This document shows positions 33,906 to 44,998 of a stretch of 64,000 nt of DNA, in pieces. This DNA comes from Manis javanica (Eukaryota > Chordata > Mammalia > Pholidota > Manidae). The DNA is taken from contig NC_133170.1 of NCBI RefSeq assembly GCF_040802235.1, positions 6,897,001 through 6,961,000 of the forward strand. The letters run 5' to 3'. The first letter of the stretch is position 1. Every line of letters begins with the position of its first letter. The notes beneath the pieces were generated by a model. That model saw only the letters and a program-made list of their open reading frames with translations, did not search any database and had not been told where the DNA came from. The translations under genes were made by a program, and so were the position numbers.

Positions 33906-36900
33906 TAGGGCTAGTCCTTGCAGGATTTTGCTAACGAAAGCCGGGCCGTTATCAGAACCTATGGCTTCAGGGACCCCATATCTGGGGACGATTTCCTCAA
34001 TTAATCTTTTTGCTACTACCTGGCTAGTCTCATGCTTGGTTGGAAAAGCCTCCACCCACCTAGAGACATTATGGTATCTACCATAACCAGCAAACACTTA
34101 TACCATACTTCCCTGGTTTTACTTTGGTGAAGTCTATTTCCCAATTCCTCCCTGGAGCCCTCCCCCTTTCCCGGGTACCTGCTGGGTGCAGCCCTCTTGG
34201 GGCTGGTCTTAGCATTGCACAGCTACTGCATTCTTTCATGATCTGACGAGCTGCCTCATTCTGGTGGGGAAACACCAACTGCGCAGACTGGAAAAGGCTG
34301 AGCAGCTTTTTCCAGCCTAGATGGGTGGACTTATGCAGATTAGCAAGCATGTACTGTCCTAATACTTCTGGCAGGATCAATCTACCTTCTTGGTCTCTAT
34401 TCCAATTTCCCTCCCCAAACACTTTCCCCGATACTTGTTTCCTAATCCACTCAAGATCCCGAGGGGAATACTCAGGTTTGGGTGGCAGGGCGGGCAGTTC
34501 AGGTATAGGTATCTTGAGGGCTGTAAGTACAAGGGAATCCGAGAGGGCCGCCCTCCTAGCTTCCGCATCAGCATGGCTGTTGCCGATAGCTTCAGGTGTC
34601 CTCTTTGGTTGGTGGCCCAGTACATGTATAACCGCTACCGCCTTTGGTTTTTCTATAGCGGCTAATAGTCTTTGGACTTCTTGCAGATTCCTCAGTCCTT
34701 TCCCTTCCGCGGAACGGAATTCTCTTTCTTGGTAGATGGCACCGTGGACGTGGACAGTGCCAAAGGCATACCTGCTATCTGTGTAGATGTTGGCCCGCTT
34801 GCCTTCTGCTCTTTCCAGGGCCTCTGCGAGAGCAATAAGTTCCGCCTTCTGTGCTGAGGTGCCAGGGGGCAAAGCTGCGCTCCAGACAACTTCCCCTTCA
34901 TGGGTTACTACTGCTGCCCCTGCTCTCTTGACCCCCTCCTGCACAAAGCTGCTCCCATCTGTATACCAGTTTAGCTCACAATTCGGTAACGGTGTGTCTT
35001 TCAGGTCTGCTCGAACCTGGATAATTTTGGAAAGGATGTCTCTACAGTTGTGGATGGGGGTCGACAGATCTGGGTCTGGCAGAAGGGTGGCAGGATTTAG
35101 GGTCACAGGGTCAGAGAAGGCAATTCGTGGAGAATCTAGTAGGAGCCCTTGATAGTGGGTGAGTCTTGCATTCGTCATCCATTTTCCTGGAGGATGCCTG
35201 AGGATCCCCTCTACAGTATGTGGGGCTGTTACCCATGGGTTCTGGCCAAAAGTCAGCTTATCTGCCTCTTTTACTAGTAGGGCGCTGGCTGCTAGGATAT
35301 GCAAACAAGGTGGCCACCCAGAGGCCACTGGGTCTAGCTCCTTGGACAAATGGGCCACAGGTCTTTTCCACGGGCCCAGCTGCTGAGCCAGGACTCCTTT
35401 AGCCACTCCTTTCTTTTCATCTACAAATAGGATGAAGGGTTTTTCCGGGTCTGGCAGAGATAGGGCGGGGGCTCGGAGGAGGGCTTCTTTCAGTCTGTCA
35501 AAGGCCTCTTGTTGTTCCTGATTCCATTGCCAGCTCGGCCCTTCTCTGGTCGCCTCATATAGCGGTCGGGCTATCTCTGCGTACCCTGGAATCTAGAGCC
35601 TGCAGAACCCAGCTGAGCCAAGAAATTCCCTCACTCCCCAGGGTGAGGAAGGGATGGGGATAGTCAGGATAGTTTGTTTCATGGCCTGTGTTACCCATCT
35701 GGCTCCATTAGATATTTTGTACCCCAGGTAGACCACTGACCTCTGACAGATGTGGGCTTTCTTGGCACTGGCTCGATATCCCAGTTCGCCTAGTTCAGCC
35801 AGCAAGTTCCCCGTGGCTTCTTCGCACTCCTCACGGGTTTCTGTGGCCAGCAACAGGTCATCCACAAACTGCAGCAGTGTCACGCAGGGGTGGCTCCTGC
35901 AAAAGGGCTCCAGGTCCTGGCTTAGGGCTTCATTGAATAAGGTGGGAGAGTTCTTGAAGCCCTGTGGCAGTCTAGTCCAGGTAAGCTGCCCTTTTCTTCC
36001 TCCCCCTGACTCCTGCCACTCAAAGGCAAACAAAGGCTAATTAACTTCAGAGAGTGGGATACTGAAGAAGGCATCTTTCAGGTCCAGAGTAGTATACCAC
36101 ACATGTGAGGGTGGCAGGTGGCTGAGTAGGGTGTAAGGGTTGGGCACTGTAGAGTGGATGTCTTCTACCTTCTCATTGACCTTTCGCAAGTCCTGCACCA
36201 GTCTGTAATCTCCGCTGCCAGGCTTCTTTACCGGAAGCAGGGGCGTATTCTATGCAGATCGGCAGGTTTTAAGGATTCCTGTCTCCAACAGTCTGTGGAT
36301 ATGGGGTGCTATCCCTTTCCTAGCCTCTTCTGGTATTGGATACTGCCGGACCTGGATGGGTAGGGCTGCGGCTTTGAGTTGAACAACGACCGGGGGTAGA
36401 TGTTTGGTGAGACCAATTCTTCTGGTTTCGGCTCATGCGGAAGGGAACTCCTGCAACCAAGAGTCCATTTCTCCCTGGCCACTCTCTTCTAGATCCGCCT
36501 GAAACAGACGATGTTCATCGGCCAGGGACAGAGTCAACACATGCACTGGTCGTAGGGGCTGCCCTTTTTTGTCCATGATCTTTATCCCTTCGGGTTCAAA
36601 ATGGATGCGCGCCCCGACCTTGGTTAGTAAGTCTCTGCCTAACAATGGTGTGGGGCTCTCAGGTACAACTAGAAATGAGTGAGAGACCTGATGCCTTCCT
36701 AGGTCCACTTTTCTGTTAGTGGTCTAGGCACATCTCTTGGACCCTGTCGCTCCCTGGACTATACTTGTGCATCCTGGGTTCAGGGGACCGTGGGCCTGGT
36801 TGAGAACTGAATATTCAGCCCCAGTATCTACTATGAACCTAATGGGAGTCCCCTCCACATACAGGGTTACCCAGGACTCGGGGAGGGGTGCCGAGCCCCG

Positions 36901-36906
36901 TCCCCA
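33906..36906 (-). pseudogene. pol: pro-pol remnant (protease, RT, RNase H, partial integrase)
   Basis: Expected as a readthrough product after the gag stop. Protease DTGA at 36817-36828 is intact. The RT catalytic box is FVDD (35857-35868), keeping both aspartates where many gammaretroviruses have YVDD. RNase H shows the D-E-D-D set (D at 34957-34959, E at 34840-34842, D at 34777-34779, D at 34567-34569). The integrase zinc region has His-His-Cys-Cys (residues 358, 362, 393, 396 of the frame starting 35406), the first catalytic Asp (about 34132-34134) and, after a frameshift, the second in IGSDNGPAF (about 33951-33953). The catalytic Glu is beyond the break. In-frame stops: TAG 36724-36726, TGA 36433-36435, TAG 36250-36252, TAG 36037-36039, TAG 35593-35595. 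Confidence 0.92.
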
Positions 36907-38571
36907 TCAATTCTCCTTTCTTAGGTGCAGGGTCTTAACGGGGTTCCCTCTTCCTTGTTCCCCCCTTTTGGGGCACTCCCTCTTCCAATGTCTATATCTC
37001 TTACACAGGGCGCATTGGTCTCGTCCTAGTCGGGACTGGCGGGGTCCTGTTCCTCGAGGTGGCCTAGGGCCCTCCTTCACCCCGGCCAGGAATATCCTGG
37101 CCATCTCCTCCCTCTGCTTCTTGTTCTCCCTCCTCTGAAATTATCTGTCTTCCTTCCTATTTTTCTCCTGCATTACCCATTTCTCTTTCTTCAGCCTTTC
37201 CTCTCTGTCTTCTGGAGTTTCCCTAGCATTGAAGACCTTCTCCGCCTGCTGCAGCAGTTCCCTAATAGAGATCTCCCCCCGGTCCTCCCACTTGTGGAGT
37301 TTCCTCCGGATATCGGGGGCTGCCTGGCTGATGAATGAGAGGACTACAGCTCATCTATGTTCCTCTGCTTCCGGGTTTATGGGGGTATACTGCCGGTAAG
37401 CATCAAACAGCTTTTCTAGATACACGGCTGGGCTTTCCATTTCCCCCTGAACAATAGTTTTTACCTTAGCCAGGTTAGTGGGCCATCTGGCGGCCGCCCA
37501 GAGACCGGTCATCAGAGTCTGGCGGTAGACCCGGAGACACTCCCTACTTTCTGCAGTCCCGAAGTCCCAATCCGGGCACGTAAGTGGGAACGCCTCGTCG
37601 ATGATGGGCTGGAGGGTAGTGGGTCTTCCATTCTCTCTGAGGACGTTTCTCCTGGCCTCATTGAGGATACGCTCTCACTCTTCCGTCGTGAAGAGGGTGC
37701 GGAGCAATTGCTGGCAGTCGTCCCATGTGGGACGATGGGTAAACATAATGGACTCCACCAGACCTATAAGACACTTGGGGTCCTCCAAGAAGGGAGGGTT
37801 CTGAGTCCTCCAATTATAGAGGTCACTAGATGAAAAGGGCCAGTACTGATATTGTTGAGCTACGCCTGCACCGATGGCACGCACAGGCAGAACCGGCACT
37901 GCTCCTTCTGAGGTGGAGGAGGGGGCCTCCCCTTCTTGTTCCCTGGCCCCCCAAGGCCTTAACTGCATTCCTCCCACTCTCCCTGGCCTCCTGCCTTCTC
38001 TTGCTGAAGAGTCTGGAGAAGCTGCGGCCGCCTGGTCCCCGCTGGGCTCTCCAACATCGTTTTCTACCCCCTCAGCAGCTTCACCCCCTCCCTCCCACGG
38101 AGCCGCATATGGGGGTGGCCGCTCAACTGACAGAAGGGGGTAGAGAGGAGAACTGTCAGGGAGGACAGGAGGCGCACTTGGGATTCTGGCCTGGCGATCA
38201 GAGGGCTTTGAATTTTCCTGAGCAACTAGGACGGAGGTCTTTAGTGGGTTGGGGTGAGGTTTCCCTACCGAAAAGGGCCTCAGCCAGGATGGAGGGTTCT
38301 CGGCTAGATTTTCCCAGACCAGGATATAGGGGAGTTGGTCAGGGTGGCCCCCAGGGTCTGGTCGGGAGATAATGGCTTTGACTTTGCCGATAAGGTCCAG
38401 GGAAAGAGACCCCTGGGTCGGCCAGCCTACTCCAAAGGAAGGCCCCTCGGCCGAGCAAAAGGTGTCAAGCTTACCTTTCTTGATGCCGAGGCCCATATTT
38501 AAGGCCCGTTCCTTGACCTTCAGGAAATGGGAAAGGATGAGAGCTTTAGGAGTAGCCTGAGTCTGGCCCAT
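36907..38571 (-). pseudogene. gag: gag remnant (matrix, p12, capsid, nucleocapsid)
   Basis: The ATG at 38571 gives MGQTQ with Gly2 for myristoylation. The total is 555 codons including the terminal TGA (36907-36909), a normal gammaretroviral Gag length. A late-budding motif PPPY is at residues 152-155. The nucleocapsid CX2CX4HX4C knuckle is complete at 36973-37014. Premature stops are TGA 37675-37677 (codon 299, in capsid), TGA 37351-37353 and TAA 37141-37143. No frameshift was seen. The terminal TGA is in frame with pol, so it is the place where readthrough would occur. Gag builds the particle at the plasma membrane; this copy would yield only matrix and p12 with part of capsid. Confidence 0.93.
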
Positions 38572-38712
38572 AGTGAGAAAGAAGAAGAAAAAAAAGAATA
38601 CGAGGAAGACAAAGGCGAAGGATAAAGATGCCACTTCAAACAAGATGACTGTTGTATGTGCTTGTGAACGGGTGCCTGTCGTTGCACAGTTTTTCTTCTG
38701 CGGGGGATGCAA
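38572..38712 (-). CDS. In-frame hydrophobic extension upstream of gag (glycoGag-like leader)
   Basis: An ATG at 38712 is in frame with gag 47 codons upstream, with no stop between. The extension has a run of about 25 hydrophobic residues (VILFEVASLSF... then several Phe) directly before the Gag Met. Some gammaretroviruses make a second, membrane-inserted Gag (glycosylated Gag) from an upstream in-frame start with a signal-anchor. Length, position and hydrophobicity fit that role. The Phe run comes from a pyrimidine tract in the leader and could be coincidental. Use of this start is inferred. Confidence 0.4.
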
Positions 38713-39386
38713 ATTTATCTGGGATTTGCGGCTGTGACCCCCTTATCCTGTCACGGGAGTCTTCTAGCGGCGGGCACCCTAATGGCTCTTAGTTGCTCGA
38801 CCCGTGCCTGCGGGGGAATGATTTAGTGGCAGAAAGGAGGGACGGAAAGAACAGGAGAACCTCAAAATAGGAGAAACTTAAAATGAAAAGCGCAGAAAGA
38901 AATATAAACCAAAACACAATAAAACAATCAAAAACGACACTAAACACACACACCACATCTGATCGCACTCGCTCGGACTGGTCCTTCTCTCACTCTGGTG
39001 CGCACCACACTCACTACTTTCAGGATCCTCAAAAACTTTCATAATTTTCTCGAAAGGCGTCCACTCGGACTGCCGCAGGGTGATGAGCTTGATCTTTTCC
39101 TCCTCGGGCACCAGTTTTCTGCCGATCGGATTTGCCTTCCTAAGGCCGAGTCACTCGGACCCTAGGGCCAGGATTGGTTACCTGGGCTTCACCCAGGGTC
39201 GCTAACCTGGGGGCCGGGAATACCAACCCGGACGTCCTCACTCGGGATCACTAACTCGAGACCAGACTCGGGATGGCGACTCCCGATTTATGCAGACATG
39301 AGGGAGCGACCCTCGAATTACACTGCCCCGTCTGGACAATTAGACCTTGCCTCCAGCCGTCCTTTGTTCTCAGGGAAGCTGCTCGG
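38713..39386 (-). promoter_or_regulatory. Provirus B leader
   Basis: About 670 bp between primer site and the gag region, GC-rich with several 'actcgg'/'acccgg'-type short repeats (39140-39300). It contains a 77-codon frame (38878-39111) without a known domain. Position predicts the packaging signal and splice donor here. I could not fix either one. Confidence 0.5.
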
Positions 39387-39404
39387 ATCCCCGACGAGCC
39401 CCCA
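39387..39404 (-). other. Primer binding site, tRNA-Pro-like
   Basis: On the minus strand it reads TGGGGGCTCGTCGGGGAT, the tRNA-Pro site of provirus A with one change (C to G), three bases from the LTR end. Confidence 0.88.
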
Positions 39405-39407
39405 AAA

Positions 39408-39950
39408 TGTTAGGGTCCGGAAATCCGGGGATTTCCCGGGAGAACAAAGCACTCAGGCACAGAGATGTAAGTACAAGCAAAGTCTTTATTCAGCCAGCTA
39501 GCTGGGGCCGACAGCACCTCCCCTGACACACAGGCCGGGTCAGAGCAGCCGACCCCCAGGCAACTTTAGGTATGGATTATATAGGGTTTTCACAGCCGTT
39601 GCACCGAAGCCTGCACATTTCTACAACCAATAATTTTAAAACACATTCTATATTGTAACCAATGGGAAGCATTGTAACCTTTTAGGGAACGCGTCAGTTG
39701 CCTGACCGCTTCAATTGTTATCTCTTGCTTACCCAAGCATGTCTACGTGACTTATCACGGGTTACGTCCCCAGGTGTCCCCAGGCTGTTGCCCACTTCTA
39801 GTTATCTAACTTAGGGCAGGCGCATTTCTAAACTTAGCCTTGGGTATTTTATACAAAAACTGGGTGGCTCTTGCTCTAGGTTCAGGTTAAGTGTTATTAG
39901 TTCTTTTTCCTGACTCTTGATGCCCTCTGCACTCCTTTACACTTATAACA
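39408..39950 (-). repeat. Provirus B 5' LTR
   Basis: 543 bp. In sense it starts TGTTATAAG and ends GGACCCTAACA. The TATA region is at about 39578-39584 (sense CTATATAA) and AATAAA is antisense at 39485-39490. The U3 contains CCAAT-like motifs (ATTGG, about 39630 and 39660 in + orientation as 'ccaat') and is unlike provirus A's, while R-U5 is clearly related to the solo LTR 31620-32110. No partner 3' LTR remains, so LTR-LTR dating is impossible. Confidence 0.85.
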
Positions 39951-40855
39951 ACTTAAAGGGATGGCTTTAGACCATGAAATCACTTCCATGAGAAAGGACA
40001 TTTCAATCTGTAATGAAGCAACTCAACCAGTAACTTTTAAAACTGAAAAGGACCGGAATAGTATAGCAGTTAAATGATCAGGGCCTACTACTTCCCAGCT
40101 GTGCGGCTGCAGGGAAATTAAAATGGAAAAAATAAGCCAGAGCACCATTAGCACAAGACTTTGTTTAAAAATCTCAAGGCCAAGGAGGCTCCTGAAGGTG
40201 CTAAGGAATGGTGACTTGGGAAAAGAAAAGGCAAGAATTTTATAGAATTTTAGCTGGAGTCGGGGAGGAGATTGTCAGCCAAAATTCAACACAGTGTGGG
40301 AAGGGTTGGTCAGAAAAGCTTCTTGGAAGAGGAGGGAAGTGTTGCAGATTAGCAGTTGTTATTTTGGAAATTTTAATTTATCTAAATGGATGGGAGTAAC
40401 AGTTAGGGCCTAAGATCCTGTGCAAGAAGGATTAGGAGGACAACTGGAGGCAAAGTGGACATGCAGGTACCACATGGAAAATTCTCAGGACTTCAGGGTG
40501 TCTTACATGAATTAACAGTTCCAAGCCTCGATCTCCTCATGTATAAAATGAGGATGATAACAGTTTATAAAGTGGTAGTGTGGATTGATTGTACTTAATT
40601 GTATGTAATTGTTCAATATAGCTTTTATTATTTCTTTGAGTCTCTCCCCAAAGCCTCTTAACCCCATCTCATGTCTGTAGTGTAGTAGCTTTGTGACCTT
40701 GAGCAATTTACTTAGCCTCTCTGTGCCTCAGTTTCCTCATCTGCAAAATAAGACCAATTATAGTACATACCTCCTAAGTCACTGAGAAGAGTAAATGTGT
40801 TACTAAATATAAAGCAGATAAAACAGCATTCGACATACATTAAATGCTTCATAAA

Positions 40856-40886
<31 letters not shown>

Positions 40887-40957
40887 TTCTTTCTTCACTT
40901 AGGTCTGCCGTCTGAAGGAGAGTAGAATGGAAATGAGGGTGAAGATATATTTGCTAG
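39951..40957 (+). repeat. MIR fragments and flanking sequence
   Basis: MIR-like blocks are at 40050-40118 ('cttcccagctgtgcggctg'), 40525-40640 ('cctcatgtataaaatgagg') and 40670-40857 ('gaccttgagcaatttactta', 'tgcctcagtttcctcatctg'). The last is the clearest. The rest is unassigned, with no gene. Confidence 0.6.
40858..40887. repeat. (TTA)n microsatellite
   Basis: About ten TTA units at the tail of the MIR copy. Confidence 0.92.
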
Positions 40958-41440
40958 TGTTGGATTCCCCCAAAGGAGGACGCCACCCCAATTCACTCAC
41001 GGAAGGCGTCTCTTGATGCAACAAGCAAGAGGACTTTATTCAGGAACCAGCTAGCCGGGGTCCAAGTGTCAGCCCGACGCAGCGGGTTTCAACAAGGACC
41101 CCGAGCACTCAAAGCCAGGGGTTTATATAGCATTTTCAGAGAGCACTTACTCACAGTGATTTTCCACAAGCACATAACTTTTGGCTGGCACCACATCCTG
41201 GGGGTTTAGCAAGATAAGATCACTCTTCGAATGTTAGGGTGGTTCAGCAAGATAAGCTTGGTATGTACGATTAACTGACTGAGGTCAGCTGACTAAAGGT
41301 CACTGCCGCCGGTGTTCATGATTGATTAACTTGTTTTTATAGGCCTTACCCAGTTCCAGTTTTTCTTTTCAAAGGACGCCAGAAAATGGCTTCTAGGCCC
41401 TTAAGATGGCTACTCTTATGCCAACCTATTTCTATTCTCA
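40958..41440 (-). mobile_element. Solo LTR related to provirus A, antisense
   Basis: 483 bp. Its U5 end ('tgttggattccccc' on +, giving sense ...GGGGGAATCCAACA), the 'gatgcaacaagcaagagg' block and the U3 all match provirus A closely, but with many more differences than the A LTR pair show. The left flank is CTAG and the right flank CCTA, so a clean duplication cannot be claimed. Confidence 0.85.
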
Positions 41441-42789
41441 CCTAATGCTTAGATTCTACACTAGCAGATTTAGGGCAATGCCATCTTCAGAATTTTTATG
41501 TAATTGAGCTTAGGGCTGACAATTCATTTGGAAGGGGGACAGTGACAAGAGGGGGCTTAGATTGCCGTTAGTGCTTCCATAATTCTAACAAATTCTTCAC
41601 ATACATCCCTTGGTGCAGACAAATGACTTTTCTCAAAGAACTAGCCCAACACAAATCCCTATCATGCTGAACCATTTGCCCTGCTTCTTACCCCAACCAG
41701 GCTGACATCCTTAAACACCGACCTTCTAGATCCATGAGGGAGCAAAGGGACTTTCTCCAGGCTTTCCTGTATTTGCATACTAAGTTCACCATTTTCTACC
41801 TAAATCTTATATTATAAATCAATAACTGTAACACAACTTACTAAAGAAGCTTTGATTGACACTTAACATAAGTTTGAGGAAATATCAATGTTTATAATAA
41901 AGGATGAAAGCCCCAGAAGGCATCTGCAGTGAGAGATAAGGGGTACAGAGAGATTATGGAGGCAGGGAACCCCCCAAGTCGCCCTTGGACCATGCTCATT
42001 CAACAGATTGGAGCCTAGAGTGGCGATTCATGATAGTTTGAACCCACTTTATTTGTTATGCATTATTCAGAGATTTTACTGTATTTCACCTGGGGAAAAA
42101 TTTTTCCCTTTTTTGGATTTTTGAAAATAGGGTAGATTTTTCTTCAGATGTCAAAAGTACTAATGACCAGTAAAACATAAGACTAAAAGAATAATGATGA
42201 ACTGCTACTGCTATTCAGTAGTTACATCCTCAGCACTCACAAATTTTCCATCATTTTCCTCCATTAACTCATCACATTCTGTCTAGGACCAAAGGCACTG
42301 GTAATACTAACAGTTGTTATTGTAAGTGTCAATGTTCTATACATTTTTACTTTCTCTTTACAACAGCAAAAATTGTTTTATAGGGATATATGCTATGATT
42401 AATCAAGGTCTGGAAAGACTTGCCACTTTTCCTGTATTCAAGGAAATCATCCTCTTCTGAACTCAAGAGACCTTCATGGCACATTTCTAAAAGTTAAAAT
42501 CTCATGTGACAAAAAACATTCTTCACATTTTACTCCATGGAACAAATATTATAGAGAAACGTGACACCTTTACAAAGTCAAATTATTGTTTCTAAATTTG
42601 ACGTTCATATTCTAGACAGTCTTTCCCAATCCCAAGATTATACAGGTATTCAACCAGTTTTTTTTTCCGTTTTTATTTGCTGCTTCATTAAACAGTTTCA
42701 ACATTCATTTTGCTCTTCCATATTTTTTTTGTATTTTAAATGTTTACTTTTGTAGTAAGAAAAATACATATACCCATAGGATTTACAGA
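41441..42789. other. No gene recognised
   Basis: Unassigned AT-rich sequence. Frame 42561-42755 has no domain. Confidence 0.4.
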
Positions 42790-43125
42790 GTGTCAAAGAA
42801 ACATGGCAGAAAGAGTTCAGAGGGAAAAAGGATGAAACCTACAGAGGCTAAAGAATGCTTCGAAAGGAGGGATTGAAATAGGCCTCGAAGTACGGCAGCC
42901 CTGTAGGTTGGGAGAGCAGGAAAAGGAGAGCAGAAGGCTCAGGGAAGGAGAAATGCAGCCTAAGAATAGTGAAGTTTATGTTGAGAGGGAAACAAGTCAG
43001 TTTGTCTCAAGTGTAAAGTATCTGCAAAGGAAAAAACTGGGGATAATAGGGCTCACACTGTAAAGAGCTTGGCATTCGGACTGAAGGAATGTTATACTTT
43101 ATTCTGAAAAACTCTGAGACAAATT
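42790..43125 (-). mobile_element. L2 LINE 3' UTR region, antisense
   Basis: 'ggaaaaggagagcagaaggc', 'acactgtaaagagcttggca' and 'gttatactttattctg' are complements of L2 3' region blocks (compare 33150-33400 in sense). Confidence 0.5.
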
Positions 43126-44534
43126 CAATAACTGACTTGGGTTTTAACTTGCATTTGCAAAAAATACAGAACTGACTCAGCTAATGAAGAAATTAAGAAG
43201 CATTCGAGTAAAAGAAAAATATCCCAAGGTCAGGAGATAACTCAGATTCTTCTATGGTAGTTGACAATTCTGACTGGATAACTTTTGGGTCCATTCTGAT
43301 AAAAAGAAAAGGTGTTTCTGCCTTTTGAATAAAAAATATTATGGCTTGTCTTGGAATTCAAGGCTTTTAGAGTATTCCTATTTTCTAAGGCTATCTTAGA
43401 GTACAAGGCTTTAAGAAATGTCATACTTTTCCAGGCTAGGGTACAGGATGGGCTTGATTAGCCGTTATAGCAGACAAGGTTAGACAAGTTACCTGTTTCC
43501 TTTCTCATATTGTATAGACTAGAGTGCAGAACTTCAAAGTTCTGCAGGCTTCCGCAGGGCCACTGGGTGGAGCTGTACTGATTGTATAGACTCTGCACTG
43601 TACAACTCTAGGAGGTGCTATAAGGCCCCTGGAGTTATACAAGGCAAAATCTGCCCAGCCCTTCTGGGAAACCTAGAGGCCAGGCAGGTAACACCATTCA
43701 GTGACGCATATGGCCCATGTAAAGGACTCCAAATAATCAAAAAACAATGTGTGGAGCACTATGGTGTTGCAATATATCAAATTTGCAGACTTTAGCCAGT
43801 CTTGGAACTCCCATTTGGGACCTCTGCTATTGCCGTAGAATCATTCGATATTTTCGAGTAGAGTACTAAAGAGGTTTGCAAAATATATTACAGAGAAAAG
43901 AGACTAGAAAGACAGAGACCTGAGGGAACAGGGGTCTGGCCTAGGGTCACGGTAAGAGGGATAGAAAGGAAAGAATTAATAGGGTTCAGTGATAGAATTC
44001 AGGTTTGATTCAGGATCAAGTGTCAATTCAGACAATTTCCTACAGGAAAAAAAAGAGTCCAGAGTGATACAAGGTTTTGAACTTGGATCCTCAGGAAACT
44101 ACTTGGAGGAAAAACATTTACCTTTGAAGCAAATGCAGATTTTTTTTAAAGGTTTTTAGATTTTTAGATGAAGAAAATTTAGATTTTATAGGCAAAAAAA
44201 AAATTTAGAATATGATAGTAAAAATGATGTTTCAAAAGATTATGTAATGCTATGGTGCTGCTCATAATGAAAAATATGTGGGAAAAAAGCAGACAAGAGG
44301 GAGCACACAGGGAAAACTATGCAAAAATGTTACCAGTGACTATGAGTGATGTGATTACAAATTATAATTTTCTTCATAATTATCTAGGGTTTAAAAATTC
44401 CTATAATGAATGTGTTGTATTTATAATCAAAAAATAAATTTTTAAATATCCCAAGGCACTTGATTTTACAGAATCCAGGAATCAAATCACAGACCATGAA
44501 TTAAATCACAGATGTGCCACTGAGAGACGAGAGC
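43126..44534. other. No gene recognised; L1-like tail 44200-44445
   Basis: Unassigned apart from an old L1-like 3' end around 44200-44445 ('atgaatgtgttgtatttataatc' type) and a perfect 9-bp inverted repeat at 43526-43545. Small frames (43242-43424, 44252-44437) have no domain. Confidence 0.4.
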
Positions 44535-44998
44535 TGAAAACAATCAAGGCCCAAAAGACTCAGAAAAACACTTCGACAAACCCCCCCCAACAGCATAAAA
44601 AGGGTTTAGATGGAGGAACAGCTCCAGGAAGAGAGCTACGGCCACGGACAAGTGTACTACGATGTGAACTAGGGGTTGCAGACAGGGAGGAATATGGCTA
44701 CAGCTGTTAAAATTCCTCTCCAGGTCCCATTGTTTCTGCCTGGCCCATCAAGCATGTGTTTACCAAACATTTATTCCTTCTATTCCTGAGAATTGAAATC
44801 CCAGACCCCTACCCCCTTTTCCTTGGCTCGGGATGACATATACCTCATGGTTCCTGACTGTCTTTGGAATCTATGTCTATGGGTTCCCTGTATCTATGTA
44901 ATTAAACGGTGTTTTTTTCCTCCTGTTAATCTGTCTCATGTCAATTTGATACTTGGACCAGCTAAGGGTAGAGGAAAATTCTTCTTCCACAGGACTCT
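44535..44998 (+). mobile_element. ERVL-type LTR, sense
   Basis: Same family as 32522-33010 in opposite orientation. It starts 'tgaaaacaatcaaggccc', carries 'aattaaacgg' as polyadenylation signal (about 44899-44908) and ends near 'cttcttccacag'. The 70-codon frame 44793-45005 lies in it and is not a gene. Confidence 0.65.

Larger units (their letters stand above)
33906..39950 (-). mobile_element. Provirus B: gammaretrovirus lacking 3' half
   Basis: Reading right to left: 5' LTR (39408-39950), primer site, leader, gag, protease, reverse transcriptase, RNase H, integrase up to its second catalytic aspartate. Integrase C-terminus, env and 3' LTR are absent. One reading frame runs unshifted from the gag ATG (38571) to about 34078 and is broken by eight premature stops. 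A frameshift lies near 34070-34100. GC content is visibly higher than the surrounding DNA. It is older than provirus A and defective. Confidence 0.92.

Noticed and set aside
34325..35152. Plus-strand ORFs of up to 136 codons across provirus B pol
   Set aside because: They are shadows of the pol frame on the minus strand, opened by high GC content.
37830..38372. 180-codon plus-strand ORF opposite gag
   Set aside because: Antisense gene known from some retroviruses was considered, but the frame mirrors the Pro-rich p12/matrix region and has no motif. A shadow frame explains it.
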